Source: Thiomargarita sp.
GTDB lineage: Bacteria > Pseudomonadota > Gammaproteobacteria > Beggiatoales > Beggiatoaceae
DNA: 64,000 nucleotides
Reading direction: 5' to 3'
NCBI GenBank assembly: GCA_020721005.1
Contig: DYNP01000012.1
Coordinates: forward strand, 3,991-67,990
Each line of letters starts with the position of its first letter. The first letter of the stretch is position 1. Of the stretch, positions 34,575 through 44,022 are shown one piece after another. The notes under the pieces were generated by a model. That model worked only from the letters and a program-made list of their open reading frames with translations. It was not told the DNA's origin and made no database searches. The position numbers and the translations under genes were made by a program.

Positions 34575-35558
34575 ATGAGACCTTCCAAAATGTTATATCC
34601 CATATTCTTATTAGTTACTCTACTGAGCCTGATGTGGACTCAACCCTCTCTATCGGCAGACGAAACTGTTAAAAAACTGCCCACTGACCTATTGCAATCT
34701 TTAACCGGACATGAACGAGACATTACCGCAATTGCTTTCAGTCCAGACAGTCGGATTCTAGCCTCTGGCAGTGAGGACAAAACCATTCGTCTTTGGGAGG
34801 TAGAAACCGGTAAAGAAGTACGAACTTTCAAAGACAATGAATTTTGGATAACCTCAGTTGCCTTCAGTCCCAATGGTAAATTACTTGCTTCAGGAAGTCA
34901 TGACAAATCCATCAGTTTGTGGGACGTTAACACCGGTATGGAAATTCGACGTTTGGTTGGGCATGAGAATTCAGTCACATCAGTGATCTTTAGTCCCGAC
35001 GGTCTACAACTGGCCTCTGCCAGTTGGGACCGTTCCATCAGAATTTGGCAAGTCAGTACTGGAAAAGAATTGCATGTTTTGAAAGATCACAAACGCAACG
35101 TCCCTTCCTTAGCCTTCAACTACAATGGTTCCCTATTGGCATCAGCCAGTTGGGACAAAACTATTGCCGTATGGGAAGTCAGCAAAGGGGAAAAATTATA
35201 CACCCTAAAAGGACACCGAGGCTGGTTGAACTCCGTAGTTTTCAGCCCCGATGGCAGCATTCTAGCCTCCGGCAGCTTAGATCGCAGTATTCGACTTTGG
35301 GAAGTGACCACCGGTAAAAAACTCCGCACCCTAAAAGGACATAAATCCGCTATCATGTCGGTAGCCTTTAACCCAGAAGGAACAGTCATCGCCTCAGGAA
35401 GCCTAGACAAAACCATCAAACTTTGGGAAGCGCAATCGGGCAAACTGCTCGGTACCCTAAAAGAACATTTTGGACATGTGATCTGTGTGACCTTCAGTCC
35501 CAATGGTAAATACTTAGCCTCGGCTGGAGAAGATAAAACCATCAAAATTTGGGAATAA
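34575..35558 (+). CDS. Secreted WD40-repeat protein
   Basis: The 327-aa protein has a signal peptide (MRPSKMLYPIFLLVTLLSLMWTQPSLSA) and seven very regular WD40 blades of the type AFSPDSRILASGSEDKTIRLWEVETGKEVRTF, ending with IKIWE at the stop. Blade-to-blade similarity is far higher than in the preceding WD40 protein, pointing to recent internal duplication of blades. The last blade ends the protein at once, so ring closure must use the N-terminal strand (LLQSLTGHERDITAIAFSP). It is 20 bp from the speA start and likely on the same transcript. Confidence 0.9.
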   Translation: MRPSKMLYPIFLLVTLLSLMWTQPSLSADETVKKLPTDLLQSLTGHERDITAIAFSPDSRILASGSEDKTIRLWEVETGKEVRTFKDNEFWITSVAFSPNGKLLASGSHDKSISLWDVNTGMEIRRLVGHENSVTSVIFSPDGLQLASASWDRSIRIWQVSTGKELHVLKDHKRNVPSLAFNYNGSLLASASWDKTIAVWEVSKGEKLYTLKGHRGWLNSVVFSPDGSILASGSLDRSIRLWEVTTGKKLRTLKGHKSAIMSVAFNPEGTVIASGSLDKTIKLWEAQSGKLLGTLKEHFGHVICVTFSPNGKYLASAGEDKTIKIWE

Positions 35559-35578
35559 CCTATCACCTTGATACAACT

Positions 35579-37477
35579 ATGAACACTCATCACTGGGACA
35601 TTACCCAATCCCGCACTCTGTACAATATAAACCACTGGGGAGACGGTTACTTTGATATCAATTCTCAAGGAGAAGTCACTGTTTCCCCTGCCCCTTCCAC
35701 TCCCAATCAGATCAATCTTTTTGAACTGGCGCAAAACTTTACCGCCCAAGGTCTTTCCTTACCAGTTTTAGTTCGATTTCCAGACATCTTACATGATCGA
35801 GTCCGCCAATTATGTGAAGCCTTTAAACAAGCCATGGAAGAAGAATGCTACCAAGCCAGTTATACCGCTATTTACCCGATCAAAGTCAATCAGCAACACC
35901 ATGTTATCAAAGAAATTCTCAATTCCGGGCAAAAACAGGTGGGGCTAGAAGCGGGGAGTAAATCAGAATTAATGGCCATCATCGCCTTAGCCCCTCATGA
36001 TCAAACCATACTTATTTGCAATGGTTACAAAGATCGGGAATATATTCGGCTGGCCCTGATAGCACAACAAATGAATTTGCAACCTTACTTGGTCATAGAA
36101 AAATTATCAGAGTTGCAACTGATTGTTGAAGAAAGTCAACGATTTGGAGTCACTCCTCATTTGGGAATTCGAGTGCGATTAGCCTCGGTTGCCAGCGGCA
36201 AATGGCAAAATTCTGGAGGGGAAAAGTCTAAATTTGGTCTTTCAGCAGCTCAAGTTTTACAAGCAGTTGAGCACTTACAAAAAACCAATCTACTCAGTGC
36301 ATTACAACTTATGCACTTTCATATTGGTTCTCAAGTTGCCAATATACGAGATGTTCAAAATGCTTTACGCGAGGCAGCTCGTTACTACATGGAATTGCAA
36401 CAGTTGAAAGTGCCCATTCAATATGTTGATGTGGGAGGAGGATTGGGCGTGGATTATGAAGGGACTGGTTCTCGCAATCCCTGTTCAATCAATTACAGTA
36501 TACAAGAATATGCCAATAATATTGTACATGAATTCAGCGTCTTATGTCATGCCCATCAACTTCCCTATCCCAACTTAATGACAGAATCAGGTCGAGCCAT
36601 GACGGCCCACCATGCGGTCCTTATTACCAATGTGATCGATGTGGAAGCCGCTCCCGGCCATCAAGTTCCAGAGCCAGTGTTGGAAGATGAACCTGCGATC
36701 ATACGAGATTTGGGTTATGGATTGATTCATCTCGATCAACGCTCTGCCTTGGAAGCTTATCATGACGCGATCTATTGGCTCAGTGAAGCCCATACAATGT
36801 TCATACATGGGGTCTTGAATTTGACTGAAAAGGCACGGGCTGAACAACTTTATTATGCCACTCTCCAAAAAGTCTATTCCCTGCTACAATCTCAGTCTCA
36901 TTCACGCAATTATCGGGAAGTGATTGATGATATTCAACAAAAATTGGCAAACAAGTATTATTGCAATTTTTCTCTATTCCAATCTGCCCCAGATGCTTGG
37001 GCGATTGACCAATTGTTCCCGATCATGCCCTTACACCGACTCAATGAAAAGCCGGAATATCGAGCAACTTTGCAAGATCTGACTTGCGATTCAGATGGCC
37101 AGTTTGAACACTATGTAGATGGGGAAGGGGTGGGCAGCAGTCTCCCTCTACACAAACCACTTTTAGAGCAACCTTACTTGTTGGGAATATTTTTAGTGGG
37201 TGCTTATCAAGAAATCTTGGGCGACATGCACAATTTATTTGGAGATACCTGCTCAGTGAATGTTCATCTTACAAAGGAGGGAGGATATGAATGGATTGAA
37301 CCCTTGGAAGGTGATACAGTACAAACTATGCTGCATTACGTGAATATTGACACTCGTTTTTTGCGCAATGCTTATCGTAAACGACTCCAGGCCGCTCCTT
37401 TAACCTCAGACCAACGTCAAAGCTATCTCCGAGAATTAGAAGCCGGGTTAGTCGGTTATACCTATTTGGAATCTTGA
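35579..37477 (+). CDS. speA: Biosynthetic arginine decarboxylase
   Basis: From the ATG at 35579 (MNTHHWDITQSRTLYNI) the protein is 632 aa, the usual SpeA length. It decarboxylates arginine to agmatine for polyamine synthesis, using PLP bound at K102 (YPIKVNQQ). Other family blocks are GLEAGSKSELMAIIAL, MHFHIGSQVANIRD, VDVGGGLGVDYEGTGS, TESGRAMTAHHAVLITNV, and the C-terminal LFQSAPDAWAIDQLFPIMPLHRLNEKP and LVGAYQEILGDMHNLFGDT. A longer frame from 35549 overlaps the WD40 gene and is less likely. Confidence 0.97.
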   Translation: MNTHHWDITQSRTLYNINHWGDGYFDINSQGEVTVSPAPSTPNQINLFELAQNFTAQGLSLPVLVRFPDILHDRVRQLCEAFKQAMEEECYQASYTAIYPIKVNQQHHVIKEILNSGQKQVGLEAGSKSELMAIIALAPHDQTILICNGYKDREYIRLALIAQQMNLQPYLVIEKLSELQLIVEESQRFGVTPHLGIRVRLASVASGKWQNSGGEKSKFGLSAAQVLQAVEHLQKTNLLSALQLMHFHIGSQVANIRDVQNALREAARYYMELQQLKVPIQYVDVGGGLGVDYEGTGSRNPCSINYSIQEYANNIVHEFSVLCHAHQLPYPNLMTESGRAMTAHHAVLITNVIDVEAAPGHQVPEPVLEDEPAIIRDLGYGLIHLDQRSALEAYHDAIYWLSEAHTMFIHGVLNLTEKARAEQLYYATLQKVYSLLQSQSHSRNYREVIDDIQQKLANKYYCNFSLFQSAPDAWAIDQLFPIMPLHRLNEKPEYRATLQDLTCDSDGQFEHYVDGEGVGSSLPLHKPLLEQPYLLGIFLVGAYQEILGDMHNLFGDTCSVNVHLTKEGGYEWIEPLEGDTVQTMLHYVNIDTRFLRNAYRKRLQAAPLTSDQRQSYLRELEAGLVGYTYLES

Positions 37478-37543
37478 ATTCAACGTCATGCCTGCTGAAT
37501 ACCCCCTAATCCTTCCTTATTCTTCAGTGAGGAAGAATTCCCA

Positions 37544-38125
37544 TTGGAGTGGAGGTTTTTTGGAGTGGAGGCTTTAGCCGGTAGATTGGAATAGAGGCTT
37601 TAGCCGGTAGATTGGAATGGAGGCTTTAGCCGGCCAGCGGTAGGCCCTTGCAATTTGTGTATGTGGAGTGATGCCTACCGCCGGCCGGCTAAAGCCTCCA
37701 CTCCAATTGAGTATGTGGAGTGATGCCTACCGCTGGCCGGCTAAAGCCTCCACTCCAATTGGGTATGTGGGGTGATGCCTACGGCTGACCGGCTAAAGCC
37801 TCCACTCCAATTGGGTGTGTGGAGTGATGCCTACCGCCGGCCGGCTAAAGCCTCCACTCCAATTGGGTGCGTGGGGTGATGCCTACCGCTGGCCGGCTAA
37901 AGCCTCCACTCCAATTGGGTGTGTGGAGTGATGCCTACCGCTGGCCGGCTAAAGCCTCTACTCCAAGGTACTTTCTAGAGCATCCACTCCAATTGGGTGT
38001 GTGGGGTGATGCCTACCGCCGGCCGGCTAAAGCCTCCACTCCAGCATACCTTAACTGGATGGCAGATAATAACAGGGTGGGCAATCCCCCTCTTTTCATT
38101 ACCCCATACTTTTGCAAGAGTTCTA
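37544..38125. mobile_element. MITE-like repeat element 3 with ~60-bp array
   Basis: Two or three forward arms (GGAGTGGAGGCTTTAGCCGG, GGAATGGAGGCTTTAGCCGG) are followed, after a TTGCAATTTGTGTATGTGG spacer, by about seven copies of a ~60-bp unit combining CCGGCTAAAGCCTCCACTCC with TTGGGTGTGTGGAGTGATGCC. The right flank (GGCAGATAATAACAGGGTGGGCAA, then CATACTTTTGCAAGAGTTCTA ending at 38125) is the same as in the other elements, inverted. I could not find a matching left terminus, so that border is uncertain. The flanking 37478-37543 and 38126-38227 hold no gene. Confidence 0.6.
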
Positions 38126-38227
38126 CCATTAAATCGGCTTCCATAGGTCAGTCCATCCTACCACTATCGCGGTAAATCTTTCAATCTATTCCCCTATTCA
38201 ACTGATGAATCTGTTTTGGGATCAATA

Positions 38228-41200
38228 ATGTCTTCCCACAACCCGCAAAATACGTTTTCCGCTTTACAAGAGCGCCTGCTGGATCAAGTGCTGCTATTGG
38301 TGGCTCTGGTCTTAACTCCGAGTAGCCTCTTGTTGATAACACGCAGCTCAATGATAGGCTGGTCTCTAAACAGCACTTTACAACTTACCCTATACATTAC
38401 CTACTTGATTCTACTCTTAAAACGCAGAAAATTCAGTTATTTGGGTCGAACCTATCTATTGCTTACCCTACTTTGGCTTTCTGGAACCTTAAGTCTATTC
38501 TTAGTGGGACCTTTGCTGGAAAATAAAAGTTTACTCTTTGTGCTCACTTTATTTTCCATGCTATTTTTACCCACAGTTTTAGCTTGGCTCATGGTCGGAT
38601 TGGGGTCCTTGCTCGTTATCACCGTTGGCATCCTAGTATTTTGGTATGACTGGCACTTTTTAGAACCTCTAACTTTTTTCCAACATCCCATCACCTGGTT
38701 ACTGGGTGCCTATCATTACATTGCCTTATCTGCCATTTCTGCCTACATCATTTGGCAAATGGTCAACAATTTACGATCCAACTTAGAACATACCCAACTA
38801 CAATCCGAATCCTTACATTTTGCCCTGTCCCGACAACAAGCCATTTTCTCCAGCAGCAACGCGGCCATTGCCATCATCAAAGCTCGCCGATTTGTAGAAA
38901 TCAATACTTACCTTGCCAGTTTATTGGGATATTCTAAAGAAGAATTAATTAACCAACCCACTCGTTTACTCTATCATTCCGATCAAGACTACGAACGATT
39001 TGGGCAACAAGTGTATCAACACTTGGCTTCTCATGGCAATTTTACCACTGAATATCCCTTTCGACATAAATCGGGTAAAGAAATATGGACCTATCTCAGC
39101 GTCAGCCTGCTCCCTTCGGGAAAAGACACCCTTAGCACTGAAATCGTCTTATTAGCCATCGATATCTCCCATCGTAAACAAGTAGAATCTGCTTTACAAG
39201 AAAGTGAGTTACGCTTTCGCCAATTTGCGGATAATACTGACGCTGTATTCTGGATTCGTACCCCGGACAAAATTCTCTATATCAATCAAGCCTATGAAAA
39301 ACTTTGGGGACGCAGCAGAGAAAGCTTATACCTCTCTCCAAACTCATTTATCGAAACTATACACCCTGATGATCGTCTTCGGATCATACAAGCCAGCCAA
39401 ATCCAAGCCGAATATTCCTCCTCATTTGATGAAGTTTATCGCATCGTGCGTCCCAATGGAGACATTCGCTGGATCCATGCTCGCGGCTACCCAGTTCCTG
39501 GTCCCGAACTTCGCTTTACAGGAATTGCCAATGACATTACACAACGAAAAGTAGCAGAATTACACCTTAAAGCCAGTGAACAACGTTTAAAACGCCTGGG
39601 AGATAACCTACCAGAAGGTGCAATTCACCAACTTGTGCATTCTGCCGAAGGCAAAGCCTCTTTCACCTACATAAGTGCCGGTATCGAACGTATATTGGGT
39701 ATTACCCCGGAACGGGTACTTACTGATCCCATGCACCTGTACAAACTCATTCATCCTGAAGATTTAAACCAAGTATTGGCTGCAGAATTGGAATCCAAAC
39801 GCCAACTGACCCCATTTGATCAAGTAGTTCGTCATTACACCATAAATGGAGAATTGCGTTGGCTATATATCCGTTCCACTCCCTACCGAAAAGAAGATGG
39901 AAGCACCTGGTGGGATGGCTTTGCCATGGACATTACCCGCCAAAAACAAATTGAACGAGAACTGATCCAAGCTCGCGAATCTGCTGAAACAGCCAATCGG
40001 GCTAAAAGTGCCTTCATTGCCAACATGAGTCATGAATTGCGCACTCCACTGAATGCAATATTGGGTTTTGCCCAAATTCTCATGCAAGACAGCAATTTAA
40101 ACGAAATTCAACGCAACCAAGTGCACAGCATTCAACGAGGAGGGGAATATCTCTTAACCCTGATCAGCGACATTCTGGACCTTGCTAAAATCGAAGCGGG
40201 CTATTTTGACCTATTCCCAGAGACTTGTGACACCCACAGCCTATTCCATGAACTCAATTACATGTTTGAAATTCGAGCCACCCAAAAAAGCCTCTATTTT
40301 CAATATGAAACTGCCACCCCATTACCCTATGCCATATGCTGTGACAACAAGAGACTGCGCCAAATTCTCCTCAACCTATTAAGCAACGCCATAAAATTTA
40401 CCGAATGTGGCACCGTTACCCTACGTACAGGCTATTCCAAACACCCAATTCTTTCCAATCAGAGCACAGAAACGGAAATAAACCTCCCCACTGACCAACT
40501 GTGGATAGAAGTAACAGACAGCGGCATTGGCATCGCTCCCGAAGACATTGACAAAATTTTTCAACCTTTTCAACAAACTGGCAGCACTCGTTATCGAGCC
40601 CAAGGCACCGGATTGGGACTTTCCATCACCTACCGCTTGGTAGAAGCCATGGGAGGAAAATTGCAAGTCAACAGCACTCTTGGTAAGGGAAGTACTTTTC
40701 GTGTGGAAATTCCCGTATCTGAAGTCATCACTGATCCTCAGTCCCTTCCTTCGCCCACCCAACTCAACATTATAGGCTATCAGTGCCCAACTCGAAACAT
40801 TCCCCTCTGCATTTTAGAAGTTGATGATGAAACCGACAACCGACTGGTCCTGCGTTACCTATTGGAACCCCTGGGTTTCACCCTTATTGATGCCGAAAAT
40901 GGACAACGTTGTTTAGAACTCCTACAAGAAGAAAACTGCCAACCGGATATCATTCTCATGGATCTGCGCATGCCCAAATTAGACGGTCTACAAACCACTC
41001 GAATCTTACGGTCCCGAGGATTTAATCTTCCCATCATAGTGCTCAGCGCGGCTAACTTTGCGGAAGATCGAGCAGCCAGTTCCGCGGCAGGCAGCAATGC
41101 TCACCTTGCCAAACCTGTTCATCTACCGGAACTGCTCAACACCTTACAACAACTGTTGCCCCTAGAATGGGAATATTCTTCCCCCTTGCCCCAAACAGAC

Positions 41201-41407
41201 GCCTCCACCCCAGAAGTGTTAAACCCAGAACAACTCACACAATTTTTATATCTCACCGAGATAGGAGATATGGATGGCTTAGAAATCTTTGCTCAACAAC
41301 TCAGGATCAGTCACCCCTACTTTTCCAAGAAATTGAGCCTGTTAGCCAATGCATTTGAACTGGGGAAAATTTACGAATTGGCCAGGGAATATGGGAGCAC
41401 ACTTTAA
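38228..41407 (+). CDS. Multi-PAS hybrid sensor histidine kinase
   Basis: From the ATG at 38228 (a TTG lies 12 bp earlier) the protein is 1059 aa. It has about five membrane helices (first ~175 residues, no large periplasmic domain), three PAS/PAC modules (about 200-325, 330-450 and 455-585), HisKA with H602 ([14 protein letters not shown]), a full HATPase (NLLSNAIKF, VTDSGIGI, GTGLGLSI), and a receiver with D912 (IILMDLRMPKLDG) and a KP Lys, plus ~110 residues after it. It probably senses a redox or small-molecule cue internally and passes phosphate to a separate regulator. No response-regulator gene is adjacent. Confidence 0.92.
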   Translation: MSSHNPQNTFSALQERLLDQVLLLVALVLTPSSLLLITRSSMIGWSLNSTLQLTLYITYLILLLKRRKFSYLGRTYLLLTLLWLSGTLSLFLVGPLLENKSLLFVLTLFSMLFLPTVLAWLMVGLGSLLVITVGILVFWYDWHFLEPLTFFQHPITWLLGAYHYIALSAISAYIIWQMVNNLRSNLEHTQLQSESLHFALSRQQAIFSSSNAAIAIIKARRFVEINTYLASLLGYSKEELINQPTRLLYHSDQDYERFGQQVYQHLASHGNFTTEYPFRHKSGKEIWTYLSVSLLPSGKDTLSTEIVLLAIDISHRKQVESALQESELRFRQFADNTDAVFWIRTPDKILYINQAYEKLWGRSRESLYLSPNSFIETIHPDDRLRIIQASQIQAEYSSSFDEVYRIVRPNGDIRWIHARGYPVPGPELRFTGIANDITQRKVAELHLKASEQRLKRLGDNLPEGAIHQLVHSAEGKASFTYISAGIERILGITPERVLTDPMHLYKLIHPEDLNQVLAAELESKRQLTPFDQVVRHYTINGELRWLYIRSTPYRKEDGSTWWDGFAMDITRQKQIERELIQARESAETANRAKSAFIANMSHELRTPLNAILGFAQILMQDSNLNEIQRNQVHSIQRGGEYLLTLISDILDLAKIEAGYFDLFPETCDTHSLFHELNYMFEIRATQKSLYFQYETATPLPYAICCDNKRLRQILLNLLSNAIKFTECGTVTLRTGYSKHPILSNQSTETEINLPTDQLWIEVTDSGIGIAPEDIDKIFQPFQQTGSTRYRAQGTGLGLSITYRLVEAMGGKLQVNSTLGKGSTFRVEIPVSEVITDPQSLPSPTQLNIIGYQCPTRNIPLCILEVDDETDNRLVLRYLLEPLGFTLIDAENGQRCLELLQEENCQPDIILMDLRMPKLDGLQTTRILRSRGFNLPIIVLSAANFAEDRAASSAAGSNAHLAKPVHLPELLNTLQQLLPLEWEYSSPLPQTDASTPEVLNPEQLTQFLYLTEIGDMDGLEIFAQQLRISHPYFSKKLSLLANAFELGKIYELAREYGSTL

Positions 41408-41608
41408 TTCACCCCCTAAACCCCCTCATAAAGAAAAGCCAAAGTGGAGTGGACAACTTTTTTTCGTCGCCCACCATCTGATTACTGAAAACAACAATGC
41501 AAACAGGGGGGCTCCCCACCATTCTGAGAATTCTGACTCAGACAAAAAAGAACCCTGCCCCCAATGAAGAAAAGCAAGGAAAATTAAGGCGGTTTCTCCC
41601 CCCAATTT

Positions 41609-43198
41609 TTAATGAGGTATGACTTTAACTAACTGAAAACTCAAAGGTTCTCGATCAGGTATCAAATTCAGAAGTACTTCATATAACAAGGGACCGCCTT
41701 CCACTAATACCTCAACGCTTGGCAAATACAATAAGCCATTTTCCAAAGCAAAATGAGCACAACTGCCATTGACAGTTCCCTCATCTAACAAAATTGCCTG
41801 TTCCAAACTAAAAATCATCTCCTCAGCTGAGGATAAACTTAAGCGGGCTTCAAACAGTCCCAACCCCGGTACTTGCACCGTTGGTAGATACAAACTTCCC
41901 GTAGCCATTTCAAATTGCACTTCCTGTTCAACAATTTGGCTCACAAATACATCAAACGCCTGATTATCTTCCCCTTTTACCAATTTGGGATCAAGGGAAC
42001 TGAAGGCAATGGCACATCCTTGCTCTGCAATCGCCGACCCAGTTGCAAATGGTCCCCAAGTCGTTTCCAAACCTTGCCAATCCAAATTAACCCGTCTTAC
42101 TTCCTGAGTTTGTTGATCATAACGAAACACATCCACCAGTCCATTCCCATCTTCACTTAGCCAAGGCTGGGCAGATTCAAAATTGAGATAACGACCATTT
42201 TGGGAAATGGTAACTTGGGAAGTGGTTTGACCGGTTTCTATCCCTGAATCAGGCGGAATTATCTCAGTACTTTGAACCACTTGCATGTCTCGCATGATAA
42301 CCCCCGAACTTGGAGGAGATTTTTCATCCAAAGAATCATTCCACAGCGATTCAAATACCACATAACGTCCATCTCCAGAAATTCGTGGCGCAAAGGCCGA
42401 TCGCTTGGCCACTTGGCCGGTAGAATCTACACTGACTAATTGCGTTTCTCCAGTTGACAAATTATATCGATAAATGTTTGAATAACCGAAGGTATCTTCG
42501 GCAGTCAATTGAGCCAAGGATTCGAAAACCGCAAACTGTCCATCAGCCGACATCATGGGTCGTCGGGCTTCCAAATCGTTGGGCTTACCTTGAACAGAGA
42601 GACTGATTAATTGGATTGTGCCAGTGAAATTGTCGTGTACAAAAATCCTAGGGACTGCTTGTTTTAAACCAGCGACTAAGTTTGTAGCCGTGGATTCAAA
42701 GACGATATAACGTCCATCTCCAGAAATGCTTGGGGCACTGGAATTTCCATTACCTTCTTCTCCTTGGGAACTGAGACTGATTCTAGATAAAGTTTCCGTT
42801 GACCATTCATAACGGAAAATGTCAGCAACCTGATTGTTATCCCCAGCCACCAAATTACTCGCAGATGAGCTAAATACCAAATAACGACCTTCAGCTGATA
42901 ATGTGGGACTGTCACTGTCTCCATTGCCAATAATTGGCAAATAAATAAGATTTTTCAACCAGTTGTCATAGACATAAACATCCAATGACATCGGATTATC
43001 TCCGGCCATTAAATTACTGGCAAAACTGTAAAAACTAATATAACGACCATTGGCAGAAATCCCACCGACAAAACTGTCTGCATTGCCCGCCAATCCTTGA
43101 GCATTTACACTGATATTTCGGATAAAGCCCAAACTTTGTAAAGGCCAAACGGTGATTAACCAACTACCTAAAATAACAACATTTACTAAAAATTTCAT
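41609..43198 (-). CDS. Secreted TolB/PD40-type beta-propeller protein
   Basis: The 529-aa protein starts with a signal peptide (MKFLVNVVILGSWLITVWP) followed by about seven repeats of ~50-60 residues with the consensus 'S-x-DGRYIVFES-A-NLVAGD-N-x-DIFRYD-T', as in TolB-like PD40 propellers. The last ~110 residues are a different, beta-rich region with two similar halves (ATGSLYLPTVQVPGLGLFEARL and ENGLLYLPSVEVLVEGGPLLYEVLL). It is probably periplasmic or surface-exposed and may bind calcium or a ligand at the Asp-rich turns. Function unknown; it stands alone, convergent with the hybrid kinase gene. Confidence 0.82.
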   Translation of the reverse strand: MKFLVNVVILGSWLITVWPLQSLGFIRNISVNAQGLAGNADSFVGGISANGRYISFYSFASNLMAGDNPMSLDVYVYDNWLKNLIYLPIIGNGDSDSPTLSAEGRYLVFSSSASNLVAGDNNQVADIFRYEWSTETLSRISLSSQGEEGNGNSSAPSISGDGRYIVFESTATNLVAGLKQAVPRIFVHDNFTGTIQLISLSVQGKPNDLEARRPMMSADGQFAVFESLAQLTAEDTFGYSNIYRYNLSTGETQLVSVDSTGQVAKRSAFAPRISGDGRYVVFESLWNDSLDEKSPPSSGVIMRDMQVVQSTEIIPPDSGIETGQTTSQVTISQNGRYLNFESAQPWLSEDGNGLVDVFRYDQQTQEVRRVNLDWQGLETTWGPFATGSAIAEQGCAIAFSSLDPKLVKGEDNQAFDVFVSQIVEQEVQFEMATGSLYLPTVQVPGLGLFEARLSLSSAEEMIFSLEQAILLDEGTVNGSCAHFALENGLLYLPSVEVLVEGGPLLYEVLLNLIPDREPLSFQLVKVIPH

Positions 43199-43462
43199 TT
43201 CAATACCCTATTCGCTTTTAACCATTCATCCCCATCATAAACAACCTGACAAAATTTGTCCAGATACCTTATGATCTTCTCATTCCCCTTAAAAAGCGGA
43301 AATTGGGGCACCTCCTCTCTTTCCGGAGAACAATTTTCCTCTTTTTCTACGCTGAAAATCAATACTTCTTCGCCTATTTTTCCTTTTCAAGGAGGAACAG
43401 AGTGCCATTTTCCGCTATTTCTTCTTATTTCAGTCATCAAACAAATATATTCAAACATGCAT

Positions 43463-43965
43463 TAGACCTCTTGCAAAAGTACATGATGCGATAAGGATAA
43501 GATACGAAAAAATAAAAGGGAAATCCCCGTTGGAGTGGAGTTGGAATAGAGGCTTTAACCGGAGTGGAGGCTCTAGAAAGTACGTTGGAATAGAGGCTTT
43601 AACCGGAGTGGAGGCTCTAGAAAGTACGTTGGAATAGAGGCTTTAGCCGGTCAGCCGTAGGCATCACCCCACGTACGCAAATTGCAAGATCCTACCACTG
43701 GCCGGCTAAAGCCTCCACTCCAAGGACCTATCGCTGGCCGGCTAAAGCCTCCACTCCAAGGACCTACCACTGGCCGGCTAAAGCCTCTACTCCAAGAACC
43801 TACCACTGGACGGCTAAAGCCTCTACTCCAAGGACCTATCGCTGACCGGCTAAAGCCTCTACTCCAAGGACCTATCGCTGGCCGGCTAAAGCCTCCACTC
43901 CAACGTTTCTTAACTGAGCGACAACTCTCATTTTTTCATGATCGCATACTTTTGCAAGAGATCTA
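43463..43965. mobile_element. MITE-like repeat element 4, complete with inverted ends
   Basis: The left end TAGACCTCTTGCAAAAGTA (43463) and the right end, which reads TAGATCTCTTGCAAAAGTAT on the minus strand (ending 43965), are inverted copies with one mismatch over 19 bp. This is the clearest member of the family. Inside are two GGAGTGGAGGCTCTAGAAAGTAC units, a GTAGGCATCACCCCACGTACGC turn, and six CCGGCTAAAGCCTC units spaced 36 bp. No transposase is encoded, so mobilisation would need a related IS elsewhere. It ends 25 to 58 bp before the next kinase gene. Confidence 0.75.
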
Positions 43966-44022
43966 TTTATTAACAGACAATTTTATCTTATGATAACTCA
44001 TTGTCTAAACTCAGAGGCCGTT

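Noticed and set aside
35549-35578. Upstream start for speA
   Set aside because: It would overlap the WD40 gene and add ten residues absent from the family; the ATG at 35579 fits the usual N-terminus.
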